Assembly: GCA_012735285.1 (NCBI GenBank)
Contig: JAAYHT010000142.1
Coordinates: 1 to 7,614, forward strand
Source: Clostridiales bacterium
Lineage (GTDB): Bacteria > Bacillota > Clostridia > Peptostreptococcales > Anaerovoracaceae
Length of the DNA stretch: 7,614 nt
Reading direction: 5' to 3'
The notes below the pieces were generated by a model, which had not been told where the DNA came from, did not search any database, and saw only the letters and a list, made by a program, of their open reading frames with translations. The position numbers and the translations under genes are program-made. Shown in pieces: positions 1 through 5,778 of this stretch (positions are counted from its first letter, which is position 1; each line of letters opens with the position of its first letter).

Positions 1-280
1 TATCCGCAATCTCTGATTTCATAACAGGATCCATACCGGCTGAAAAGGAATGGAACCATTTTAAGTTAGGATTGCTCTTGCAATAGCGTACAGGCATTTC
101 GCCGGTTCCGCCCCAGGTAAAAAGTATCTCAGCCTTTATCCCACTTTCAAGTAATTCATCCTCGGTTTCAAAGCGGTAAACCTTTCCACCGATAGCTTCT
201 TCAATCTGTTTAAATTGTTCATCGGTAAAATAGAATGGTACTTTAGTTGATGGTTTAAATAGAAATACTACATCGGCCAT
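1..280 (-). CDS. D-2-hydroxyacid dehydrogenase, N-terminal part (gene continues past left edge)
   Basis: Only the first 93 codons are present; the rest lies beyond the window edge. The translation begins MADVVFLFKPSTK and includes AEILFTWGG (about residues 53-61) and LKWFHSFSAGMDP (about 73-85). These resemble the N-terminal substrate-binding domain of NAD-dependent D-isomer-specific 2-hydroxyacid dehydrogenases, where a 'W/L-x-x-S-x-x-A-G-x-D' stretch precedes the Rossmann domain. The family reduces 2-keto acids to D-2-hydroxyacids or the reverse, in the cytoplasm. The Rossmann fold and the Arg/Glu/His catalytic residues are not visible here. The start is the ATG at 280-278, preceded by AAAGGG (295-290) with 9 nt spacing. 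It is last in the TRAP operon, 79 bp after the receptor gene, so it probably acts on the imported acid or its product. The family call is fairly secure; the substrate is unknown (glyoxylate/hydroxypyruvate, lactate and phosphoglycerate-type relatives are all possible). Confidence 0.8.
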   Translation of the reverse strand, partial: MADVVFLFKPSTKVPFYFTDEQFKQIEEAIGGKVYRFETEDELLESGIKAEILFTWGGTGEMPVRYCKSNPNLKWFHSFSAGMDPVMKSEIAD

Positions 281-305
281 AATGCATTTCCCTTTCTGTT
301 TAAAT

Positions 306-330
306 AGGGAGTGGTGTAATTCCACTCCCT
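306..330 (-). terminator. Intergenic stem-loop between receptor and dehydrogenase genes
   Basis: There is a perfect 9-bp inverted repeat, AGGGAGTGG (306-314) and CCACTCCCT (322-330), with a 7-nt loop. Read on the minus strand, the RNA hairpin is followed by AUUUAAAC, which is only weakly U-rich, so complete termination is doubtful. It sits between the stop of the receptor gene and the RBS of the dehydrogenase in the same transcription direction. Hairpins here commonly give partial termination or protect the 3' end of a highly expressed binding-protein mRNA. Either role would lower dehydrogenase expression relative to the receptor (inference). Confidence 0.6.
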
Positions 331-359
331 TTAGTTAAATAACTGATAACTAATACTTT

Positions 360-1358
360 TTAGTTGCTTGTGAATGAACGCATCTTTGCAGCTACATCAG
401 GATCTGCATCTTCAACTACCTTCCACGCGGAATCATAAGCTATCTTCAAATATTGCTCAAGTAATTCGCCTTCTAATTGAAGAACTTCTGCTCCATCTGC
501 CTCAATTTTAGCGATTTGTTCTGCATTAATCTCGCTATTAAATCTCGCAGAGTCGGCTTCCCAGTCAATTGCACTGTCCACTAGAGCTTGTCTTTGAACA
601 TCATCAAGTTCGTCCCATACGTGATTAGCTACTAACAATGATGCATCTGAGCAATAGAATCCGGGTAAGATTAGATACTGAACTACCTGACCTATTGAGT
701 TGTCAACGAAGTCTTTTAGAGTACCGCCTACACCTGTAATTACGTTCTTTTCTACTGCCTGGTAAACATCACCCCAGCCCATGGTAACCATTTCTGCTCC
801 TACACCTTCTAACATGGGTTTATGGGCAGAAGTACCTCTGATGATTTGGCCTTTAAAATCATCAATACTATCAATCCTCTTGTTTGTCATAATTACATAG
901 GGACTTTCAGCAGCTGTACGACCCAGATAACGCATATTCAGTAATTCTGTTGTCAAAGAGTCAATATACTCAACGCCGCCGTTTTCCCTCATCTCAAGAG
1001 GATCTGTCATCTTTACGCCTGCCAGAACCGGTGCAACAGAGGTTAAATAAGTTAGAGGTGAATAAACAAGTTCTACTATTCCATTTTGCATAGCTTCACC
1101 AAGCTGGTCGGAGGGAATTGCTTCTGGGCCTGCACCCCATTCTACCTTAAGGGTACCATTGGAACGCTCATAAACTAGATCACAGAACTGATCGAAGAAA
1201 TAGTAGTGGGTTGCACCTTCAGGGAAAGCACCTTGAAGTTTTATAACTTTAGCTTCTACTTCTTGCTCTTCACCTTCAGGCTCAGTGCCACCACCGCCAC
1301 AGGCAACAAGTGAAAATACCAACGCCAAGACAAGTAAAATGGCTAATGTTTTTCTCAT
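360..1358 (-). CDS. dctP: TRAP transporter substrate-binding lipoprotein (DctP family)
   Basis: This is a 332-residue extracytoplasmic solute receptor that captures a ligand, usually an organic acid, and hands it to the QM membrane subunits. Residues 1-19 form a lipoprotein signal peptide (MRK, then a hydrophobic core), with lipobox L-V-A-C and lipidated Cys20. A Gly/Glu-rich linker (21-36) follows, so the protein is membrane-anchored as expected in a Gram-positive. The mature part has the DctP order: N-lobe from about 37, and FKGQIIRGTSAHKP (168-181), whose Arg174 aligns with the Arg that usually clamps the ligand carboxylate. GWGDVYQAVEKNVITGV (194-210) then replaces the more typical 'sEvyqALqrGvvDG'. 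Length is normal for the family. The start has AGGAGG (1372-1367) 8 nt upstream and the signal peptide begins there. It lies 47 bp after dctM in the operon. The family is certain; the ligand is unknown, most likely a carboxylate by Arg174. The symbol is by family, not proven orthology. Confidence 0.95.
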   Translation of the reverse strand: MRKTLAILLVLALVFSLVACGGGGTEPEGEEQEVEAKVIKLQGAFPEGATHYYFFDQFCDLVYERSNGTLKVEWGAGPEAIPSDQLGEAMQNGIVELVYSPLTYLTSVAPVLAGVKMTDPLEMRENGGVEYIDSLTTELLNMRYLGRTAAESPYVIMTNKRIDSIDDFKGQIIRGTSAHKPMLEGVGAEMVTMGWGDVYQAVEKNVITGVGGTLKDFVDNSIGQVVQYLILPGFYCSDASLLVANHVWDELDDVQRQALVDSAIDWEADSARFNSEINAEQIAKIEADGAEVLQLEGELLEQYLKIAYDSAWKVVEDADPDVAAKMRSFTSN

Positions 1359-1366
1359 TTCGTTTT

Positions 1367-1372
1367 CCTCCT
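1367..1372 (-). promoter_or_regulatory. Strong ribosome-binding site of the receptor gene
   Basis: A perfect AGGAGG on the minus strand lies 8 nt before the ATG at 1358-1356. It fits high expression of the receptor relative to the membrane subunits. The rest of the 47-bp gap (1359-1405) is AT-rich with an A8 run on the coding strand; no hairpin is visible. Confidence 0.8.
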
Positions 1373-1405
1373 AATTAATATTTTTTTTAATTTATATTCA
1401 CCCTG

Positions 1406-2722
1406 CTACATCAAGCTGGGCAGGGCAGTAGCTAATGGCGGAATAAGTATTATTAGTATAACTACTAAGATGTCTAAAAGTAGGAACGGTATAGCTCCAC
1501 GTATAATATGATTCATTGTAACCTCCGGCGGTGAAACCCCCTTCATTACGAAAAGGGACATTCCTACAGGAGGTGTGAACTGTCCAATCTGTAACAATAT
1601 CAGGAAGAGAACGGCGAACCAAATCGTATCAATTTCAAATGCATGAACCAGCGGCATAAACAATGGCAAGCAAACCATCATAATAGCAGCTTGCTCTATG
1701 AATAGCCCTAGAACAAAAGTTATTGCCAGCATTGCAAAAATAATGAGTGTTGGGCTAGTGATTGTTCCCGTAATAAACTTAACGGCCTCCCTGCTAGCAC
1801 CTGTCAAGGAAAGCACCTGACTAAATCCGGAAGATGCACCGATTATTAGCATCAACATGGTGGTAGTCTTTAGAGAGCCGATAATTGTTTGAACTAGGAG
1901 CTTAAAATTAAACCTTCTATAGATTATGGCAAGAATATAGGAGCCTAATGCACCAAAGGCTGCGGCTTCAGTTGCCGTACCAATTCCGGTTAAAATAACG
2001 CCAATAACGATTTTAATAATAAGTAATAAGGGAACGATATCTTTAAATATAGTGACAATTATTTCAGATAAAGGTATGTCTACTTCTAAATCTTCATCTA
2101 TAGTAGGAGCAAGAGAAGGATTACGTATACATGAAACAATAATATAGATTATATAGACTACTAACATGACAATTCCGGGAAGGATCGCACCAATAAGGAT
2201 CCCACTTACTGATATACTTGCAATCCCAGCCATCATAACAATCTGGTTACTTGGAGGAATTATCATTGCCAATGCTCCTGATGCTATAATCGATCCCGTT
2301 GTCATTTCTTTCGAATATCCACGGCGCATCATCTCAGGCATCATCAGAGAACCAAACATGGCCGTATTGGCCAGAGATGACCCGCTTAGCGAAGCAAAAA
2401 TACCACCGCCTAGGAGGGTAATAACGCTTAAACGGCCAGGTACTCTTCTTACAATATTCGTTAGTGCATCCATTGTCCGAGTTATTATACCCGATCGGAA
2501 AAACACTTCTCCCATGATTACGAAAAACGGGATAGGAGTAAAGGTAAAATTGGACAACTTCGCCTGCATTCCGAGTATCCATTGCATAAGGCCAGCTTCA
2601 CCCAGCATTATATAAATAGCCACACAGGAAACAACCATAAAGCTGAAGGCTACAGGTATTCCTGTAAACATTACAACAATTAACCAACCGAGAAATAAGG
2701 CAAGAACCAGCGACCATTCCAT
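1406..2722 (-). CDS. dctM: TRAP transporter large permease subunit (DctM family)
   Basis: This 438-residue, highly hydrophobic integral membrane protein is the transport channel of the TRAP system, driven by an ion gradient rather than ATP. Family marks are visible in both internal repeats: GIPVAFS (21-27), IPFFVIMGE (64-72), the conserved SLSGSSLANTAMFGS (111-125), MMPEMMRRGY (127-136) and IIPPSN (154-159) in the first half. The second half has GTATEAAAFGALG (248-260), IEQAAIMM (342-349) and QFTPPVGMSLFV (381-392). Length matches the family (about 425-440), with roughly 11-12 hydrophobic segments. The start ATG (2722-2720) overlaps the dctQ stop in a TAATG arrangement, indicating translational coupling, and AGGAGG (2737-2732) lies 9 nt upstream inside dctQ. 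No missing motif or frameshift is seen. The family call is certain; the substrate is not determined by this subunit. Confidence 0.96.
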   Translation of the reverse strand: MEWSLVLALFLGWLIVVMFTGIPVAFSFMVVSCVAIYIMLGEAGLMQWILGMQAKLSNFTFTPIPFFVIMGEVFFRSGIITRTMDALTNIVRRVPGRLSVITLLGGGIFASLSGSSLANTAMFGSLMMPEMMRRGYSKEMTTGSIIASGALAMIIPPSNQIVMMAGIASISVSGILIGAILPGIVMLVVYIIYIIVSCIRNPSLAPTIDEDLEVDIPLSEIIVTIFKDIVPLLLIIKIVIGVILTGIGTATEAAAFGALGSYILAIIYRRFNFKLLVQTIIGSLKTTTMLMLIIGASSGFSQVLSLTGASREAVKFITGTITSPTLIIFAMLAITFVLGLFIEQAAIMMVCLPLFMPLVHAFEIDTIWFAVLFLILLQIGQFTPPVGMSLFVMKGVSPPEVTMNHIIRGAIPFLLLDILVVILIILIPPLATALPSLM

Positions 2723-3228
2723 TATTGTTCTCCTCCTTCTTCAACTTTTTTGGGAAAAAAAGAAGCCGCCGCATTGCGGATAGCCTGGATTGCGATAAAA
2801 AACATACTAACTGGTATAGGTACTAACAATAGCCATTTAGGAGTGTTTAAGAAATCAGAAACTCTAACCCCGTTCACAAAACTATTCCTTGTAACTTTAA
2901 AGCTAATGTAGAATAGTACTACAGCAATTATTAGTATCGCAATGTCTGTAAGACCTATCCATATTTGTTTCTTTCTCGCAGAAACCTTTTCTAGAAAAAG
3001 GTCGACAGTTATATGGCCTCTTTTCCCATACAACCATGGAGAACCTAGGAATGCAATATAGATCAAGCTATATGCAGCGTAATCTATTAGGTACGCATGT
3101 GGCTGGTTTACTAAATAACGAGATAATGTTGCAAAACATACAGATATTAGAAGATAAAATACTATAATTCCAGCTATACCGGCCAAAACTAGGTTGCATC
3201 CATCGAGAATTTTATTCAAAGTTCGCAT
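2722..3228 (-). CDS. dctQ: TRAP transporter small permease subunit (DctQ family)
   Basis: This 168-residue protein has four predicted membrane helices (about residues 14-36, 48-66, 90-111 and 130-149), the standard topology and length for DctQ. The family-like stretch YSLIYIAFLGSPWLYGKRGHI (53-73) is the loop where most DctQ proteins carry 'a..l..g..iRv.h'. DctQ forms a stable complex with DctM and is needed for transport, possibly as a scaffold in the membrane. It is first in the operon. The start is supported by AGGAGG (3241-3236) 7 nt before the ATG, and a candidate promoter lies just upstream. The C-terminal tail (KKVEEGGEQ) encodes the RBS for dctM. Confidence 0.93.
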   Translation of the reverse strand: MRTLNKILDGCNLVLAGIAGIIVFYLLISVCFATLSRYLVNQPHAYLIDYAAYSLIYIAFLGSPWLYGKRGHITVDLFLEKVSARKKQIWIGLTDIAILIIAVVLFYISFKVTRNSFVNGVRVSDFLNTPKWLLLVPIPVSMFFIAIQAIRNAAASFFPKKVEEGGEQ

Positions 3229-3247
3229 TCGCTACCCTCCTATTCCA

Positions 3248-3267
3248 TAAGTTATTTTTATAACTTA
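3248..3267. promoter_or_regulatory. Perfect 8-bp inverted repeat at the dctQ transcription start (candidate operator)
   Basis: TAAGTTAT (3248-3255) and ATAACTTA (3260-3267) form perfect 8-bp arms around TTTT. The repeat abuts the predicted -10 box of the TRAP operon (3273-3268) and spans the expected start near 3261. That is a classic position for a repressor operator. It is too AU-rich to be a strong RNA hairpin. The binding protein is unknown. Confidence 0.4.
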
Positions 3268-3297
3268 ATTATACTTTAAATCTGGTACTTTTTGCAA
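3268..3297 (-). promoter_or_regulatory. Predicted sigma-A promoter of the TRAP operon
   Basis: On the minus strand, the -35 TTGCAA (3297-3292) and a consensus -10 TATAAT (3273-3268) are separated by 18 bp. The predicted start is near 3261, giving a leader of about 33 nt to the dctQ ATG. The -35 matches consensus at 4 of 6 positions, as expected for a promoter that needs an activator. Confidence 0.6.
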
Positions 3298-3313
3298 TAT
3301 ATAATAAGAGTTA

Positions 3314-3326
3314 TGCAAATATTGCA
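3314..3326. promoter_or_regulatory. Candidate LysR-type T-N11-A binding box
   Basis: TGCAAATATTGCA is an exact T-N11-A palindrome with 5-bp arms. Its centre (about 3320) is near -59 of the predicted TRAP-operon start, the usual recognition-site position for LysR-type activators. It also overlaps the -35 of the regulator's own promoter, which would give autorepression. TTGCAATA occurs as a direct repeat at 3292-3299 and 3322-3329, and TTGCAATAT/ATATTGCAA (3292-3300 and 3319-3327) is a perfect 9-bp inverted repeat around it. Assignment to the adjacent LysR protein is inference. Confidence 0.5.
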
Positions 3327-3350
3327 ATAAATATATTATAGGCTTATAAT
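3322..3350 (+). promoter_or_regulatory. Predicted sigma-A promoter of the LysR-type regulator gene
   Basis: The -35 TTGCAA (3322-3327), a 17-bp spacer and a perfect TATAAT (3345-3350) are present. The start is expected near 3357, giving a leader of about 52 nt. The -35 lies inside the T-N11-A box region. Confidence 0.6.
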
Positions 3351-3408
3351 CTTTATGGAAGCCTTAGGGAAACAGAGAATTTAATAACCGAAAGGGGATC
3401 AAGTATCC

Positions 3409-4299
3409 ATGAATATACTTCAAGTACAATGTGTCCTTTCCTTATCTCAAACGTTAAGTTTTACACAATCTTCCTTAGACCTACATATTTCTCAGTCATC
3501 ATTTAGCCGTCAAATTGCTGCTTTAGAGCAAGAATTAGGAGTAACTCTTTTTAAAAGAAATCGGCGAAGAGTAGAACTTACAGAATCAGGCCAACTCCTC
3601 CTGCCTGAATTTGAAGCAATCGCCGCCCATTACGAAAGAGCAAAGGCAAGATTAAGTACCGAAGAAAATGCCTTTGTAGGTAATCTGAGGATCGGAATCC
3701 TATCGGATCTCACAAATCGAATTGCACCCAAGCTTGTTAATCAGTTTCGAAGGAAATATCCAAATATTACTCTCTTCTTTCGTGAATTCAGTCATACATC
3801 ACTTCTAGAAGCCCTGCATAAGGATGTCGTAGATATTGCATTTATATCCTCAACCGATACAGATAAACTTAAAGACATAGACTTTTATGTTTTACAAATA
3901 TGCGACAATGCCGTTGTTACTTCACTCGATCACCCCTTTAGCAATAGAGAAAGTATTGATATTCAGGACCTAAGGAACGAAACCTTTATAATAATTGACC
4001 AGCGCGAATCTACGGTAATATCAGGTATGACCATGCAACAGTGCCTTTCTGGCGGCTTTGTTCCTAAATACACCATTAACGCCAAACAGATTCCAAGTCT
4101 GCTATTCATGGTATCTTGTGGGCAGGGAATCGCCATCCTTCCTATAGATAACCGTCATTTTTTCTCCCACGACCTTAGATACATTCCTTTAAGTAACGAT
4201 AATTGCAAGATAAAACGACTGGTTGCCTGGAAAAAGAATAACCCAAATGCCAGTCTACCCTTGTTTATTACAGAAGCCGAGAAATTTCATGTTTGTTAA
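3409..4299 (+). CDS. LysR-family transcriptional regulator
   Basis: This 296-residue protein has the normal LysR length and domain order. The N-terminal winged helix-turn-helix is at 1-60, with the signature SFTQSSLDLHISQSSFSRQIAALEQELG (17-44, recognition helix about 29-40) and LFKRNRRRVELTESG (47-61). A linker helix covers about 62-90. The effector-binding domain begins at GNLRIGI (91-97). The usual 'FTrAAerL' is FTQSSLDL here, a variant but still HTH-like. LysR proteins act as tetramers that bend DNA and usually activate a divergent target on binding a small co-inducer. Its position, divergent from the TRAP operon across a shared control region, suggests it controls uptake of that substrate, and possibly the malic enzyme. 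The start has AAAGGGGA (3391-3398) upstream. Its stop interleaves with that of the convergent malic enzyme gene. The ligand is unknown. Confidence 0.95.
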   Translation: MNILQVQCVLSLSQTLSFTQSSLDLHISQSSFSRQIAALEQELGVTLFKRNRRRVELTESGQLLLPEFEAIAAHYERAKARLSTEENAFVGNLRIGILSDLTNRIAPKLVNQFRRKYPNITLFFREFSHTSLLEALHKDVVDIAFISSTDTDKLKDIDFYVLQICDNAVVTSLDHPFSNRESIDIQDLRNETFIIIDQRESTVISGMTMQQCLSGGFVPKYTINAKQIPSLLFMVSCGQGIAILPIDNRHFFSHDLRYIPLSNDNCKIKRLVAWKKNNPNASLPLFITEAEKFHVC

Positions 4300-5462
4300 T
4301 TCCTGGCCACACCAGTCTTTCTGGCAGCTTGAGAAACTGCAGCCGCAACTGCTTTTGCAACTTCTGGATCAAAGGCAGAGGGCACTATATTATCCGAATT
4401 TAGTTCTTCATCCATTATAAGTCCGGCAATAGCATCAGCTGCTGCCAGCTTCATTTCTTTATTAATATCAGATGCCTTAACGTCGAATACCCCTCGAAAA
4501 ACACCGGGGAAAGCCAGAACGTTATTTACCTGATTCGGATAATCTCCTAAACCTGTAGCTACTACTTTAGCACCGCCGGCCTTAGCCTCCTCAGGATCGA
4601 TTTCCGGATCTGGAATTGCACAGGCAAATACAATTGGATCCTTTGCCATGTTTTTAACCATCTCAGATTTAAGCACCCCAGAAGTTGAAACGCCAATAAA
4701 TACATCCGCCCCAACTATAATATCTTCTAAATCACCTTTTTTCTTGGCAATATTTGTTAGCTTGGAAATTTCATCTTTAATCTGGTTCATATTTTCTTTT
4801 CTGCCTTCATAAATTGCTCCTTTGCTATCACAGAGAATAATATTCTTGCAGCCTGCATCTAAGAGCAAACGTGAAATAGCAATACCTGCAGAACCGGCAC
4901 CGCATATTACTGCAAATATTTCTTCTAGCTGCTTTCCAACCACTTTTAATGCATTTTTTAAGCCGGCAAGAACCGCAATAGCAGTTCCATGCTGATCATT
5001 GTGAAATATAGGAATATCACATATTTCTTTTAATCTACGCTCTATCTCAAAACAACGGGGGGAAGAAATGTCCTCAACATTCACACCACCAAAACTTCCG
5101 GATATAAGGTATATAGTTCTTACAATTTCATCCACATCATTACTTTTTATGCATATCGGAAAAGCATCAACATCTCCAAGTTCTTTGAATAATGAACACT
5201 TTGCTTCCATAGCTGGCATGCCGGCTTCAGGGCCAAGATCTCCAAGCCCTAGTACTGAAGATCCATCTGTTACAACAAGGCACATATTCCATCTGCGGGT
5301 GAGGTCATATGATTTTTCTACATCCTTTTCAATTTCAAGACAGGGCCTAGCAACGCCAGAACTGTATGCCAATTCCCTATCATTTTCCGACACAGTAGAG
5401 ATTACCTCAATTTTTCCTTTTTTGTTATAATGCATTGCAAGACTCTTTTCGTCTGTCCTCAT
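4296..5462 (-). CDS. Malic enzyme, short bacterial type (malate to pyruvate + CO2)
   Basis: This 388-residue cytoplasmic enzyme oxidatively decarboxylates malate to pyruvate with NAD(P)+ and a divalent metal. The N-terminal malic domain (about 1-160) has LAYSSGVARP with the catalytic Tyr33, VLGLGDLGPEAGMPAMEAK with the catalytic Lys88, metal ligands Glu130-Asp131 in NVEDISSPRCFEIE, and Asp156 in FHNDQHGTA. The C-terminal Rossmann domain has CGAGSAG (187-193); Asp212 in LCDSKG, at the end of the second strand, suggests but does not prove NAD preference. TSGVLK, FACAIPDPEI and GLGDYPNQVNNVLAFPGVFRG complete the family pattern. One deviation is that the usual FHDDQHGTA has Asn155 at its first Asp. 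The start (ATG 5462) fits the usual N-terminus, with AGGGGAGAAGG (5475-5465) just upstream. It is convergent with the LysR gene (4-bp overlap) and divergent from the M24 gene. Related decarboxylating activity on other 2-hydroxy dicarboxylates cannot be excluded. Confidence 0.95.
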   Translation of the reverse strand: MRTDEKSLAMHYNKKGKIEVISTVSENDRELAYSSGVARPCLEIEKDVEKSYDLTRRWNMCLVVTDGSSVLGLGDLGPEAGMPAMEAKCSLFKELGDVDAFPICIKSNDVDEIVRTIYLISGSFGGVNVEDISSPRCFEIERRLKEICDIPIFHNDQHGTAIAVLAGLKNALKVVGKQLEEIFAVICGAGSAGIAISRLLLDAGCKNIILCDSKGAIYEGRKENMNQIKDEISKLTNIAKKKGDLEDIIVGADVFIGVSTSGVLKSEMVKNMAKDPIVFACAIPDPEIDPEEAKAGGAKVVATGLGDYPNQVNNVLAFPGVFRGVFDVKASDINKEMKLAAADAIAGLIMDEELNSDNIVPSAFDPEVAKAVAAAVSQAARKTGVARN

Positions 5463-5478
5463 ATCCTTCTCCCCTCAG

Positions 5479-5510
5479 TCAAATCATTATTGACAACTTC
5501 CATTATTTGA
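5479..5510. promoter_or_regulatory. Imperfect inverted repeat over a TTGACA element in the divergent gap
   Basis: TCAAATCAT (5479-5487) and ATTATTTGA (5502-5510) pair at 8 of 9 positions across a 14-bp spacer. The repeat encloses a consensus TTGACA (5490-5495) on the plus strand, with AT-rich TATTTT (5513-5518) 17 bp downstream as a weak -10. It could be a promoter/operator for the plus-strand unit (IclR remnant plus M24 gene), and it lies about 17 bp before the malic enzyme start. The evidence is only positional. Confidence 0.3.
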
Positions 5511-5582
5511 TATATTTTTTAAATACATATAGAATTGAATTTAACTAACCGAAATGCTTATTTATATATTCTTGGTGATATT

Positions 5583-5759
5583 ATGTCCGAAAAACTGATG
5601 GATAAAAATCAATCTGTTGAAAATATTTTCTTAATCATCGAGACCATGGTAAATTCAGGTGGCGACGCAATGTATCTTTAAGATATATCTGAGTTAACAT
5701 CCATACCCCCAAGCACAGCACGCAATTTTTTATTATCAGTAACCGTTAACCAACCATAA
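5583..5759 (+). pseudogene. Remnant of an IclR-family regulator (N-terminal HTH only, one in-frame stop)
   Basis: From ATG 5583 the reading frame gives MSEKLMDKNQSVENIF, then LIIETMVNSGGDAMYL, a TAA at 5679-5681, then DISELTSIPPSTARNF and LLSVTVNQP, ending in tandem TAA TAA (5757-5762). With the stop read as Gln (CAA, one C-to-T transition) this matches the start of IclR regulators: 'NQSVE..l.ii..m', then 'm.LqDIs...gIp.ST..rfL' for the recognition helix. The wing and the whole effector domain (about 180-190 residues) are missing, so the gene is both nonsense-mutated and 3'-deleted. The deletion ends right at the RBS of the M24 gene. A GGTGAT-like RBS precedes the ATG. It was probably the regulator of the adjacent M24 gene or malic enzyme (inference). 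No product longer than 32 residues is expected. Confidence 0.72.
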
Positions 5760-5764
5760 TAAAG

Positions 5765-5771
5765 AAAGGAG
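5765..5771 (+). promoter_or_regulatory. Ribosome-binding site fixing the M24 gene start
   Basis: AAAGGAG lies 7 nt before ATG 5779 and directly after the tandem stop codons of the IclR remnant, so the M24 gene is translated from its own start. It supports this start. Confidence 0.75.
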
Positions 5772-5778
5772 AAATACC

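Noticed and set aside
1398..1622. Minus-strand open frame overlapping the 3' end of dctM in another frame
   Set aside because: It lies in the dctM coding frame's shadow, with a composition unlike a real protein (Tyr/Ser/Thr-rich) and no RBS.
2166..2615. A 149-codon plus-strand open frame inside the dctM region
   Set aside because: It is exactly antisense to strongly conserved dctM motifs, has no RBS and no recognisable family; it reflects the codon bias of a hydrophobic protein.
3355..3384. Nine-codon open frame (MEALGKQRI) upstream of the LysR gene, a possible leader peptide
   Set aside because: Its ATG coincides with the predicted transcription start, leaving no room for an RBS.
3396..3408. 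GGAT-CAAGT-ATCC hairpin over the LysR start region
   Set aside because: Only a 4-bp stem; too weak to claim as an RNA switch.
4223..4420. Plus-strand frame spanning the LysR and malic enzyme 3' ends
   Set aside because: It overlaps two certain genes out of frame and has no family match or RBS.
5068..5430. A 120-codon plus-strand frame within the malic enzyme gene
   Set aside because: Antisense to conserved malic enzyme motifs; Ser/Pro-rich translation typical of a shadow frame.
5679..5681. The in-frame TAA of the IclR frame as a recoded or read-through codon
   Set aside because: TAA is not a known selenocysteine or pyrrolysine codon, the frame ends 25 codons later, and the effector domain is absent, so decay is simpler.
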